A stretch of DNA of 64,000 bases, from NCBI GenBank assembly GCA_026874595.1, contig CM049318.1, forward strand, positions 27,304,956 through 27,368,955, in the 5' to 3' direction. This DNA is from Sipunculus nudus (lineage: Eukaryota; Annelida; Sipuncula; Golfingiida; Sipunculidae). Position numbers and translations under genes: made by a program. Positions 12,551 through 23,939 of this stretch are shown one piece after another. The stretch's first letter is position 1, and every line of letters begins with the position of its first letter. The notes below the pieces were generated by a model. That model was given only the letters and a program-made list of their open reading frames with translations. It was not told the origin of the DNA and did no database searches.

Positions 12551-12678
12551 TGCAAGTACAGTGAAATCTCGAAATTACGACATGGGCGGAATAAAAGGTC
12601 TGATAAAAAAAACTGGTGTTTACTTTGAGGTGGTTGCTTTACAGAGGTTCTCGTCAACAGAGGTTAACTGTGCAAGTA
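12551..12678. mobile_element. Small MITE with 8-bp target-site duplication (hAT-like)
   Basis: A 112-bp unit (12559-12670) is flanked on both sides by the identical octamer TGCAAGTA (12551-12558 and 12671-12678). It starts CAGTGAAATCTC and ends with the reverse complement of CAGTTAACCTCT, an imperfect terminal inverted repeat. An 8-bp duplication with CAGTG-type ends fits hAT elements. The TIR also resembles pogo-type CAGTNAAACCTC ends, which would give TA duplications instead. Confidence 0.55.
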
Positions 12679-12679
12679 G

Positions 12680-15600
12680 AACTGGATGTCCGTAATCGCA
12701 AAGGTCACAGGAAGCTCTGGAAGGTCGAAGTAATCTGTGTTCTATTTGAGCTGTTTCCGTAAAGGATCATTTCATTTCGATAGACTATTTTGTAGAATCA
12801 GCGGTGTAAGTGCAAGGCCGGTCACATGCACCACGTGATACCTCACGTGATACATCACGTGATTAGTTGCCATGTACTAAAATTTCAGTGCAGCGCTAGG
12901 AAGCTGCGATTCCTATTCCTACGATTCTAGATAACCCCAAAAAGAAAACTATATATATTTATGTTTATTTACTTATAATTATTGTGATTTAATAATTTTC
13001 TGTAGTTTTCAAATTATTTCTTTAAAAAATCCTATGTTTATATAAAACGCGCCGTGCACTTTGATGACGTGCAGAAGTCAATATCAATACAATTAATCAT
13101 ATAATCTATTTTTTTGCAAAGTTGTTATTTTCATATATTAATTCTAATTATAAATTCCCATATCTTTCACTTGATTGATTCAGCTAGCAAATCAGTTTCA
13201 GGCTACCCACATTGGTAATCTGAAATTGGGTTAACTTGGTATCTCTACACCCAACCCCCTGAAGTACGGGAAGACGTTCAGATGGTCCTGCTGAATTATC
13301 CCATTTTTTTAATTTTTGACTAACCACAATGAAACGCTTGTTTCATTGCGGGGGGGGGGGGGGGGGGTCAAACGTACCAGGAAACCTAAATAGAAATCCC
13401 AAGAAATAGTTTTCTGTTTTGGGAAGCTTGGCGCCAGGCCGTAGAAATTGGTTTAAAACTATAGAAAAAAGGTTTTGGAAGCTCAAATGCGGGGGAGGGG
13501 AGGGGGCACATCCCCTAACCCCCCCCCCCTTTTTTTTTTTTTAAACATCCCTATTTATAGTCTAAAGTTGACACCGTCAGTTTTTCTAATGAATTTAACT
13601 AAATGTGCATTAAAAAAAAAGAAAATGTCTGTTTGTCTCTTGGCAGATGTGTCAAATGTATGAAAGGTCTTCAAACGAACACGTCTTCATATGCATATTA
13701 ACTTATGAGTCATTCTGAGCTGCGCATGCGCTGTCGATGGGGGCTCTTCTGCTATTAGTGTGCACTGTGCGCTTCAGATGGCGACACCACCTTCCAGTGG
13801 GACATATTCTCGGGTTGAACTGCATGGTCTGTTTTTTACATGCATCTCTGCGAGTCTGTATTGACTTTATATCACAGGTTCACGCTGCTTCCACGAACCG
13901 GAATATTGAAGCGAAAACGGGGCTTGTTACTCCATAGGCGCCACGGACATGGGCTCAAGGCAAATTCATTTGTTTTACGGTGACAGAATGTTCTATTTGT
14001 ATATTTTGTTCCAATTGTCTTTAGCCATTATCCCACATATCCATGGGCGGATCCAGAGGGGAGGCATCCTCCGCCGGAGATCGTTTCTTATCGAAACGAA
14101 TTGCCGGGACTACTTGTCTAAACTGTCAAACATTTAAATCAAAATTTTCAAGGAAAAAACTTCTGTTTAAATTCTACATCCGCGCATGCGTACAAGATAT
14201 TACTTATTCCGTAACGTCCTTACCACAAAAACACATGTTTATGTAATCTGCCTTGAAATAATTCTTACCCAACACACTCGAACGAGCAACATTGTCATCT
14301 TCACTACATTTATACCTACGCCACTGGTGTATTTAGAAAGCCCCGGCCATGTGTGTGTGTGGGGGGGGGGAGGAATTGTGACTCCAACTATCCCTAAACA
14401 GCGGAGTCTCACTCTGGTAAGTCCGAGTCTGCGCAGTGTGGAGGGGAGGGAGAAATTACCTTTTTCTTGCAGTGTATTTCATCGGCGTAACAATAAACCC
14501 CTCCTTAACAAACTCCGGCTTTCACCCTTTGACCTAGAACAAGTCATTAATTAGAGTGATTTAGTAGTGACTTTATTTGCATTCTGTTAAGACAAATTAA
14601 TTTTACCCTCTTGTGTCTCCTGCATGTATCCAATATTATGTCAGTTCGAATTTCTTTCCAGTACCCGGCAAGGTAGATATCAATCGCAGTTTAACTTTTA
14701 ATATAAGACGGTGGGCAGGGGCAGGCAATTGGGTCATCCCAGACAAAAATATTGAACATTTTCAATAAATTGCGTCCCGGGCTTATTATATAAATTCAGA
14801 TATACTTATATTCTCTCTGCTTGAATAAAATGTATAATATGGATGACATTCTGTCAAGTACCAAGAAACTCTATCTCAGATTTTAACAACTTTATTTGAT
14901 TTTATAGCAAAGATATGTGAAAAAATGAATCTAAAATGTCCACTATGTAACTTTCCCGACAATCTCTAAATTATTTGCAGGTGTTCCTAAATAGATAAAT
15001 GTTGGCATTCTGATACTGTGTTTCCCTTTTCTGGGAAGATAACAGTGTACCCTGTGAAAGCAACCTTTTGCAAGTAATGAACTTTGAAAATTATTTTAGT
15101 TTATTTTATGAACCACCTTTCAGAAAAATGTATCAATATAGCAGTTGTTTAACAAGGAGGTAAAAGTTTTGCTCTGATATCTTTTTATTGAATGATCTCT
15201 TATTATTAACCTGTTTTATCCCTAAAGTATGTTTGATATGATGTTTCTATAATCAAGACAAGGAGTACACTTAAAATAATATTCATATTTACTGAGAAAA
15301 GCAGGCGAAAACAGTGGTGGAAGCGTATATATAACTAGTATCATGCAGCGCTTGATGACAATATATAAAGAAAATATGGGGAAAAGATTAACTCAAAACT
15401 TTTATGTAATGGTATCCTTTCAAGGACATCCGCAGCATGCGTGATAGATGATTTAAAAAATAAAATATTTTCCCCTGTATTACATGTCCTTGCTCAGCTC
15501 CGGCGTGTCTGATAAAAAAGCTTAGCAAAAACATTTTCTTAAATCTGCACTTGAATAGAAATATGGCTTGCACAGAATGATACATTACACGATCCTTTTC

Positions 15601-15785
15601 TTCCCCACAATTGGCACATTTTTTATAATTCAATCAATTGAAATGGTCATATTTCTATTCATTAAGTGCCAATGACAGAATAGTATCACCAGCGATAATG
15701 AAAGTTCTATTTGATTCCAACCTTTTAATTGTTTACTTCAAGAATTTCGGTCGCCTCTTCATGACGTGACGGCGCAAATGGCGAC
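12680..15785. other. Intergenic with poly-G and 'cggatccaga' repeat motifs
   Basis: No gene supported. A triple CACGTGAT(A) run lies at 12831-12862, a poly-G tract at about 13349-13367 and a C/T tract at about 13519-13542. A GGGCGGATCCAGAGGGG motif at about 14045 resembles one at about 30597, as in dispersed repeats. The 122-residue open frame at 14186-14554 spans low-complexity sequence and is not convincing. Confidence 0.5.
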
Positions 15786-15792
15786 TATTTTA

Positions 15793-15972
15793 CAGTCAAA
15801 TCTTGCCAAACGACCAACGACAGTTTAGTGACCACCTCAGCATTGCGATCACTTTTTACGGTCCCATATTTTTTTTTTTTTGCTCTTTATATCAGATCTC
15901 TCTCAGAAGACTTCCTTGAAAATGAGATCATGTTATCGAGGCCTTGGTGTTCGTAATATTGAGGATTTACTG
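15793..15972. mobile_element. pogo-like MITE
   Basis: An element of about 180 bp starts CAGTCAAATCTTG and ends ...GAGGATTTACTG, whose reverse complement is CAGTAAATCCTC. Each end is flanked by TA (15791-15792 and 15973-15974), as for pogo/Tc1 insertions. The interior 'cgaccaacgacagtttagtgaccacctc ... ggtccca' is typical in style of small pogo derivatives. No transposase. Confidence 0.55.
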
Positions 15973-15999
15973 TAATAATCTGACGATATATTTTATTGT

Positions 16000-16973
16000 A
16001 TCCGCCAACACGAAGTTTTGCGGATATTATGTTTTTGACCGGGTTCCGCCGCCGCCGCGTTCGTTTCTGGAATAGAACTCTAGGACCACTGGACAGATTT
16101 TTCCGAAACTTTGCACGATTATCCGGTCACATGTGAACTGGTGCCAAAATATTTTGCATTGACCTCTGACATTCCCTCTCTCCAGTGCGTCCATCTGTGC
16201 GTGTGTTTTGACACATTAATCCACATAAGGACTCGTTTGACCAATCAGGAAAAAAATTTTGCACAAATGTAGCCCTTGGATTGCTTTATAACATACATTT
16301 AAATTGGTGGCGCCACCTGAAACCATTTTTGCACAGCGTCCATGTGTTCATCTGCCTTAGGACAAAATCACTCATATATCGGCAGTGGTTTGACTTATCT
16401 GCCTAAAATTTTGTATGTATATACATCTTGGATAGCTTTTTGGATTTTGTGGCAGGTGGCGCCACCTACTTTTACGTTCAGGCTGCAGACATCCAAGCTA
16501 ATATCTCGGGAACCGTATGGCCGATTGGGCCAACATTTTGCATGTGTATAGATCTAACATTGCTCTTTATCTGGTGGCGCCACCTGCAACCATTTTTGCA
16601 CAGTGTCCGTCTGTTTGTCTGACGTGGGATAAAATCACTCATATCTCGGCAGTTGTTTGACTTATCTGCCCTAAATTTTGCAATTGTATACAACTTGGGT
16701 AACTTTCTGGATCTTGTGGCAGGTGGCGCCACCTTCATACACATTTCTGCTTCAGACGTCCATGCTTACATGCAACACACCTCTCTCTGTTTCCCCTCGC
16801 CACTCAATCCATGCCTTACTTCACCTGTCCCACTCTGGTTTCGCGTCATCCATGCTTATATGCAAAACATTCTGTCTATTTCCCCGAGCCACTCAATCCA
16901 TGCCTCACTTTACCCGTCCTACTCTGATTTCGGCCGATACACGTAGTCGCTTGTCAACTACCCGTATTCTAGT
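16000..16973 (+). mobile_element. Helitron/Helentron-like non-autonomous element with 267-bp tandem core
   Basis: The 5' end carries a hairpin with stem ATCCGC (16000-16005) and GCGGAT (16020-16025). The core holds two units with an exact 267-bp period, each with two copies of the palindrome GGTGGCGCCACC (16306, 16455, 16573 and 16722). A shorter tandem repeat of about 95 bp follows (about 16755-16925). The 3' end has a hairpin GTAGT...ACTAC and then CTAGT at 16969. Hairpin plus CTRRT end and a tandem-repeat core fit Helitron-derived elements. Overlapping open frames here are by-products of the repeat. Confidence 0.55.
16306..16733. repeat. Two tandem 267-bp units with GGTGGCGCCACC palindromes
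   Basis: The palindrome pairs 16306/16573 and 16455/16722 are each separated by 267 bp. Sequence between them aligns closely (for example 'aaaatcactcatat.tcggcagt.gtttgacttatctgcc' in both). This is a direct tandem duplication with low divergence. Confidence 0.85.
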
Positions 16974-17391
16974 TTTTTTGGTAGTAAGATACAGGGTTGA
17001 AACTTTGAAATCTAAACCTGAGCAGTGAAACCCATAGCCTGACATTAAAATTACGTCAGGAATTTCTTGATTGAAGGTAATTATGATATTCTAAGTTTGG
17101 TTAAGACCATATGGGATCCATTTTGGTTGCAACACATTTTCATTCAATCTGTTCATTCTATAAACTTTCCAACTTGGAGCTTTTGGTCAAAAGCCCAGTA
17201 TATTATCTGTCTGTGCAATACATACCATAAGAATATCAGACACTGGCTAAAATCTTTCTTTTAACGATTTATCTCTCAATTTATCTTACTAAAGGTCGCT
17301 TCTGTTCTAAATTTTAAGGCCAATAACTTGTAGTAACAACATAATGTCATTGATTAGCAGCAGGATTGTGTAAGTTTCGATCATTAGGGCA

Positions 17392-17407
17392 CCGCTTGAA
17401 AAAGCGG
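17392..17407 (+). repeat. Terminal-type hairpin of a second tandem-core element
   Basis: CCGCTT-gaaa-AAGCGG is a perfect 6-bp stem followed by 'gcactatagttatcacccagtcc...gtccgtcgtgccgtctgtccg', a lead-in like those at 16040 and 28570. It looks like the left end of a related element whose right end I could not locate. Confidence 0.4.
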
Positions 17408-17419
17408 TTGCACTATAGT

Positions 17420-18370
17420 TATCACCCAGTCCATTCATTTGTCCGTCGTGCCGTCTGTCCGCCCACAAATTCGTTTCCGGAATTCAAACTTGACTATTTA
17501 AAGCCCACCATTTAAGCAAAACCCCCGATTGGTTTTGTTCTGTTGTCCTTTTGAACTTTTCCTTTTATTTCCTATGCATAGAGCGTTTTGCAACTAGTGA
17601 CCTTTCAGCTTCCATACATACGCAACCAGCCACCTTTTTTTATGTCCTCCATATAACTTTTAAATGATTCATAATAGAAGTTGTGGTAACCTTGGGTCTT
17701 CTCAGAAACTTTGTAAAATATTTCCTCTGTAAGTGCTTGTTGACGTTACTATAATGTCAAGAAGATTGAGTTTGCTTGTACCCTGGGACCTACTAAAACA
17801 CTGTATGGCCGACAGTCTCCCAAAATAACTTCCTTGATGTGGCTGTTCACGTGACCGCACTTACATGACCTACTCTTTATGGAACGGGATTGGCGCCAAA
17901 CTTCCGGGCGAGTCGATGACATCTCCTTAAAGGGGCAATACATCTTTGCCGGCAAGCCTTCTAATCAGTCAGCTCTGAACCTATAAAGCCCTACTCTCTG
18001 GACCTTAATGATATTACTTTTTTTGTCGTGTGTCAATGGAAAGGGCCAATTAGATGAAACGTTCTTTTTCTCCTGTTCCGCGCCCTGTGTTTACCATGTC
18101 TAACACGCCATCACTAAAATTAAGTTATACGCCATGCTGTTTATCTGAAACGCAATATTTTTTTCCTATTGAGGATGTCCATTGGTATTTTCCCCATACA
18201 AGATACAATTAATTTGAGTCTGGAAAGAATTTCCTATTTCCCATTGATATATCGAGTGAAAAATAGTTTTAAGTTTTTGATTTAAAGTCTGATATCACCC
18301 CAAGAGAGTCTCAACCGATTTTACCTCCCTGGTCTAGGGCCTGTTCATTCTTGTAGCTTTTTTTCGGCTT
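17420..18370. other. Intergenic
   Basis: Probably includes decayed interior of the element whose left hairpin lies at 17392. No gene, RNA or clear tandem unit seen. Confidence 0.45.
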
Positions 18371-18379
18371 CCTGGGGAG

Positions 18380-18608
18380 CATACAACCTAAAAACACGTT
18401 ATTGAAGACGCAATAGGTTTATCCATTCAACGTTTTGCATGCCGCCCATGTCTGACCAGTACCCGTTCTCTCCTGGATGGAGAGAGCGCACCCTTGCGGT
18501 AAAGACTTTGGCCAGTAGTCTTAGCGAGGGTGGCGGACTGAACGGGATTTGAACCCACAACCTTGCGGTCACAAGTCCAACGCCCCATCCATTACGTCAC
18601 CACGCTCT
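18380..18608 (-). mobile_element. tRNA-derived SINE
   Basis: On the minus strand, from 18608 leftward, a tRNA-like head has an A-box-like GACGTAATGGATGGGGC and a B box GGGTTCAAATCCC, with a D-arm/anticodon-arm layout between them. It lacks a matching 3' acceptor strand, so it is not a functional tRNA. Downstream is a non-tRNA body with a CTCTCTCCATCCAGGAGAG hairpin. The left boundary is approximate. Confidence 0.55.
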
Positions 18609-18811
18609 ATATATTTCCGACACATTGTTCAATCAAACAAGAACGGATACAGGATCTTACAGGGGTACGGGGGGGGGGGGGGGCAACAACAAGTGTGCCG
18701 AGAGTGGTAGTAGACCTTTGACATAACTTCAAACATAGTCTCTTGACTCTGTTCAGTTAAGGTTAGAAAACGGTGCATGCAAGACGTAAAGCCCGAAGCA
18801 GCCTTTCGGTG

Positions 18812-19101
18812 TTAGGCCAAAAAAAATAAGGTATGGTTCTCAGGCACTTTTTTTCAGAAATCGGTGCGGGCGGGCGGTATTTTATTTTTGACCTTTTTTT
18901 GAATGCTCCTATAAAATGTCATATGATAAGTGAAAAACATGAAAATAACAATTTGTTTTGCTAAACAGGTAAAGGCACTACATAAATTGTATTATTTATC
19001 TACTTGAAAGATAAAAATCAAAATAAAAATTTTTGATGCGGGGGTTAAAAATTGACGCGGGCGGTGCCTGAGAACCACACCTTTTATTTTTTTTGGCCTT
19101 A
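18812..19101. mobile_element. PIF/Harbinger-like MITE with TTA target-site duplication
   Basis: A 284-bp element (18815-19098) has terminal inverted repeats of about 35 bp. The left starts GGCCAAAAAAAATAAGG and continues TATGGTTCTCAGGCAC. The right, in reverse complement, starts GGCCAAAAAAAATAAAAGG and continues TGTGGTTCTCAGGCACC. Both sides are bordered by TTA. GGCC ends with a 3-bp TWA duplication are the PIF/Harbinger signature. No transposase inside. Confidence 0.7.
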
Positions 19102-21251
19102 AGTGTATATTTGTCTACATCCAAAATTTTTATGGTCGAAAAAGAAGGGACGGGAGCCCTTTCGCTCCTCTCAATCCGCACTAGATATATATACAAACTT
19201 GTCTTTGTTTCATGGACAATATTTTTCTTTAAAAAAATATTTATAAATATTGGATTACACAGTGAATTCTTTCCCTTGCAATATACATGTATAAAGCTGC
19301 ATATCGTCCGTATAACTGCACAGTCATAATAAATTATATGTATAGCTGTGTCATCTATATCGTTATATCGCCATCTAAATCAGCATTATCGACACATTAA
19401 TCACATCACCATCACTGTTAAGACATCATAGTAGGATTATTAACATTAACACGATATTTTTAGCGAACCTGTGAGCTTATGCGATGGTGTGGCGTCGTCC
19501 GGCGTCCGTCGTCTGTACGTTAACCCATACTATCTTGAAAACGGCAAGAATTAGCATCACGAAATTTTATGCATAAAATTAGACATCTAAAAAACTCTAT
19601 CGGATTTTGCTTATTTTATGGCTAACTGCATTTTCTTAGATTTTATAGGGAAAAACCTAATAAAGCTTAAAAAATCTTCTCCGAATCTGTTCAGCCAAAT
19701 TGTCCAATATTTTACAGAAATGATTCCTGGAACAATCTCTCTCAAGTTTGTTCAAATGGTTTAAGTTCGGTGATATTTGGCCAAGTTACAGGAAGTTGAA
19801 CTTAATCTGTCCAAAAAAGCATACTAAAATTACAATCTCAGAAATGGCTTGAGCTATCATCACCAAATTTTATGCCAATGTTGGACACATGAGTGATATC
19901 TGAAATTGAGGTATTGGTGGCGCCACCTGCATCGGCCTTTCTTGTACGGGGGTCACCAGTGCCTGTATCATACTGACAGCTACAAAAAACTTCTTCTCTG
20001 AAACGATATTGCCAAATTGTTTAATATCGCACAGAAATGATCCTAGGGTAGTGCTTTCTGAAGTTTGTTCAAATGGTCTCAGTTCAGTGACTTTTGGCTA
20101 CGTTATGGGAAACTGAATTTAGTCATATGCCAAAACAGCCCATTTTAGCTAAGTGGCTACAAAAATCTTCTTCTCAAAAACCACTGGGCCAAATTCTTAA
20201 ATCTCCCACATTAATTATCCTTAGATGTTGATAATTTAAGTTTATTCAAATGGTCTCAGTTCAGTGACTTTTGGCTGAGTTATGGGAAGCTGAATTTAGT
20301 CATATGCCATAACAGCCCATGTCAGCTAAGTGGCTACAAAAATCTTCTTCTCAAAACCACTGGGCCAAATTCTTGAATCTAACACATTAATTATCCTTAG
20401 ATGTTGATAATTCAAGTTTTTTCAAATGGTTTTGGTTCAATGATTTTTGGCTGAGTTATGGGAAGCTGATCTTTGCCATTTTGCTGTATTTTCCCATATG
20501 AGTTATAAACCTACAAAACGTTTTTCGACTGATGATACTGAGGCCAGTTTGTTTAATATTTTGCAAGAACAATTCCCTGAATAATTCTTATCATAATTGT
20601 CTTTTATGGTTCCAAAGAATGAATTTTGCTGAATTATAAAGATTCGATTGAGTCATTTTACCATATATGTTAGCTGTGTGAAGCAGATACATCTAGCCTA
20701 GCACCAGTTTATCAGCTTCCATTACATCATGCCTCTAGACATTTAGATTTCAGGTTATCTATGGAAAATATTGACAAGAATGTTTTTTAAAAGCTTTAAA
20801 AAAATGTAGATTTTTGATATAACATATCATCTGTACACCAACTCATAATTTCTCAGGAATAGCAGGAGCTACCATCCCCAAAGTTTATGCAATTATCTGT
20901 CACATATCAAATGTTGATGGATTCAGCTTATTTTTGCTATCTGCATTTACTTAGATTTTACAGGGAAAAAGCTATAAAAAAACTTTTATAAGTCTTCTTC
21001 TTGTAAACGGTCCAGCCAAATTGTTCAATATTTTACAGAAATGATCCCAGAGGCGAGCCCTCTCAAGTTTGTTCAAATGGTTTGTGTTGGATAAATATTA
21101 GCAGAGTTACATAACAGAACAAGATTGTGTATGTTTCTTGAATAGGTTGAGAAACTGCAAACATTTTCAGATTTGGCAACAGAACAAGAGTTCATTCAGT
21201 GCAGCCAAATATAGGTCAACAGTTCAATCAGTGCAGCCAGGCACAAGGCAT

Positions 21252-21339
21252 GTGATCACCTCATGGGCAGCATGTGATCATCTCATGGGTAGCATGTGAT
21301 CACATCATGAGTATCAGGTGATCACCTCATGGGTGTCAT
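21252..21339. repeat. 22-bp minisatellite, 4 copies
   Basis: Four consecutive 22-bp units of the form GTGATCACCTCATGGGYAGCAT with a few substitutions. Each contains a TGATCA palindrome. Confidence 0.85.
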
Positions 21340-21478
21340 GCCCCTCAGGGCTGCATATGGAGCCAATCTGTGAGCTTATGCAATTGTGTGGCTACTATTT
21401 CAGATTTGGCAATAGGCAAAAGGTCAGCCTGGATTTATTTATAGCTTTGGCAGACTGCCAACTGTGTCAAATTATGCA

Positions 21479-21570
21479 ACAGGTCAAGAGTTCACTCAGT
21501 GCAGCCAGGTACTGGTCAAAAGTTCACTCAGTCGATCTAGCCAGGTGCAGGTCAAGAGTTCACTTAGTGC
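21479..21570. repeat. Short tandem repeat 'ggtcaagagttcactcagtgcag'
   Basis: Three copies of about 30 bp of 'aggtcaagagttcactcagtgcagccaggt'. Two more diverged copies lie to the left at about 21187-21245, on the other side of the 22-bp minisatellite. Confidence 0.7.
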
Positions 21571-21659
21571 AGTAGCCTGAGCCAGTAATTTGTCACAGTA
21601 CACTCGAAGCAACAGCCTTTCTCACCTAAGCCTGGTCAGCCCCGTGCATCAGACTTAAG

Positions 21660-22882
21660 GTAAGTTTGATGTATTGGCCTGATATTCTGACCTGTCTATG
21701 TGTCCTTAATGGCTTTCTCGTTCACAAGACAGGTGTCGCCATCTACAATGACTTTTGCAAGGTGTATGCGCCTGCTTAATTCTATGGAGGAATTTGATAT
21801 ATCAGCCTGAAATTGGGCATATTTATACATGTCAAATAGCTTTGTCGTATACAAGACTGGTGGTGCCACCTACAATACTTTTTTTGTTGTGTGCACCCAT
21901 GCCAGAATTTCAGCTGTGATGTTTGTGTATTGTTTCTTGTTTAAAATGTTTAGTACTTGTATTGTTCATATATATGAAAAGTAGTGGTTCAGCATTGAAG
22001 CGTTATACCTGGTGTATATCCGTATGTACAGGTTCGCATTAGGCCTGTATGCCTTGTTTTCTTTAATTCTTATCATAATCACTTAAGTATAGTACTCAAA
22101 AATATATACAAACATGATTATCATCAATATAATTATATCATATTTACTGTAATGCGTCATTTATATTACTATAGTTCACCTCTTCATCATCATCACCACA
22201 ATGTTACTGCTAAGCTGCAGAGCTATCATTAAAAATATAATAAGAAATTTAATTTGAAGTAATTTTCATGACTCGTAGAGAATAATGATGATAAGATTAA
22301 CTTTCAAAGTTGACGGTAACGCCTAGGATGAGCATTCTTCAAAACGGCAGCTTTGGTCACACACACACACACACGAATTTTTCCGGTGAATCGCCTCTCC
22401 CATTTTGCTGAGACCTCTCCGTTTGCCTCCGCCAGGAATTAAGGCGTTTATCCCCTTTGGTGTGTGTGTTTGTGTTTGTCGCGTTGGTCATGAATGGGAT
22501 CTGATTAAATATTTAGCGCATTTTCGGAAATGGGCCGATGAAGAATCGATTTGATTTTGATGTGGAACCGGCTCTTGATCCGGGGTAATAAACGTCATCG
22601 TAGAATAAAAATAAGTGTACAGTTACTCATACACGAATCAGCCAGGAAATATGGGCCTATTAAGTGAATGCAAACACGGTTTCGGAAGCTAAATTGCCCC
22701 CCCCCCACACACACACATACATTGTGGATAGAATACAGATTTCTATTTGTGTATGAACACAAGGTCCTCGTTTTAAATGTTGCTTATTGATAATAGAGAT
22801 ATTGAATTTGAATTCATTTAAGTATATTTAAAAACGGATTTAGCAGTCCGTATATCATATATGATTTCATATATATAATATA

Positions 22883-22934
<52 letters not shown>

Positions 22935-23580
22935 CTTTCGCCTGGTTCATTTTGAAAATTTTTTCAAAGAAACGGCGGGGAAATGCGCCGCTCCTCTTAT
23001 GGGAAACCCAGAATAAACTGGTCGTGTTAAAGTAAATATTAAGTCCTTGGCTATATTGCCTGACCGTTTCGGTATTGTAATACCGAAAACAATCGAGTGT
23101 TATGTGTAATTTCACAATTGTAAAATTATATGAGCGATTATTTACGTATGTAATCATATATGAGAGCACGCAAAACAGCTCAAAGCGTTTAATGTGTAAT
23201 TATTACGTTATTGACCAAGCTACAGACGGATAGACAAAGACCAATCTGTAAAGCCAAGCACGATTAAAATGATTTTATTTATGAAAAATAAATGGACTAT
23301 GGTCGAAATGCTCGAGACTTATCTAGGACATGGGTGCTTTCTTGAGGACTGTTAGTTAAAAAAATGTGTGACAGGCAAAGTCTGTCTCCATGAATGGAAC
23401 TGTTTGCATAGCATGATGTAAATCAGAGTTGGCTGGCCAAGGGTTACACCAGGGATAATTTAACAGGGAGGCTATCCGCAAAGATGCCCAAGTATTAACT
23501 GTCTGGTTAATATGCTGAGCTTAAAGAGAGCGTTCATCCACTAAGTAAATCTGTAAACCATTTAAAACTAGAAATCTGCG
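21660..23580. other. Intergenic with repeat debris
   Basis: At 21715-21900 a diverged relative of the GGTGGCGCCACC unit appears ('tggtggtgccacctacaat'). A perfect hairpin TACAGG...CCTGTA lies at 22027-22049. A (TA)n tract is at about 22880-22931. The palindrome TTTCGGTATT-gt-AATACCGAAA lies at about 23067-23088. No gene supported. Confidence 0.5.
23209..23275. repeat. Dispersed repeat, copy 1 of 2
   Basis: 'cgttattgaccaagctacagacggatagacaaagacc...ccaagcacgat' is clearly related to 27240-27305. Copies of about 65 bp that diverge at both edges. Confidence 0.5.
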
Positions 23581-23589
23581 TTATAATGA

Positions 23590-23830
23590 ATGCAAGCCTC
23601 CGCCATTTACTTATTCGGCCCATATTCCCAGGTTCATTCGTGCATATTTGTGACTATTCCTCGATGAGGTTCCTTGGTCCGTGTCTTGTGTCGGATCCAC
23701 ACCAAAATCTTATCGATTCTTCCTTGGCCCATTCCCGAAATGCCTCATGAGATTCCGTTCACGACTGTCTGAGTTATGTTATGAACAAACACACAAACAC
23801 ACACACACATACACCCTCGCATGCAGAAAA
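23590..23830 (+). repeat. 'CCTCCGCC' dispersed repeat, copy 1 of 2
   Basis: Shares an extended alignment with 34745-35030: 'cggcccatattcccaggttcattcgtgc', 'ggatc.acaccaaaa', 'ttcccaaaatgcc', 'catgagattccrttcayga' and 'gagttat.ttgtgaacaaacacac(ac)n'. The left edge has GCCTCCGCC. This is a non-coding interspersed family that ends in a CA-rich tail. The open frame here is incidental. Confidence 0.75.
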
Positions 23831-23939
23831 ACACTGGCTGAGCAATTAGATCGGAAATTGACGGTGGGATGGGAGAATCAGTTTTATCCTACCCTTAAGA
23901 TCTTGAAGTGTCCAGTTTGTTGTTAGAGGATTACCTGCA

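Larger units (their letters stand above)
19450..21600. repeat. Tandem-core element, unit about 175 bp, plus minisatellites
   Basis: Begins near 'gcgaacctgtgagcttatgcgatggtgtggcgtcgtccggcg' (19462). Diverged repeats follow, marked by 'ctacaaaa.cttcttctc...gccaaattgttcaatat' at about 19668, 19980, 20156, 20330, 20508 and 20985. The best-preserved units are 174-177 bp apart. One GGTGGCGCCACC occurs at 19916-19927, linking it to the element at 16.0-17.0 kb. 'ctgtgagcttatgcaattgtgtgg' recurs at about 21369 near the right end. No coding frame. Confidence 0.65.

Noticed and set aside
16342-17028. Five overlapping open frames on both strands
   Set aside because: They are produced by the 267-bp and 95-bp tandem repeats of the Helitron-like element, not by genes.
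18529-18605. tRNA gene on the minus strand
   Set aside because: It has A- and B-box-like sequence but no paired acceptor stem, and it continues into a non-tRNA body, so it was called a SINE.
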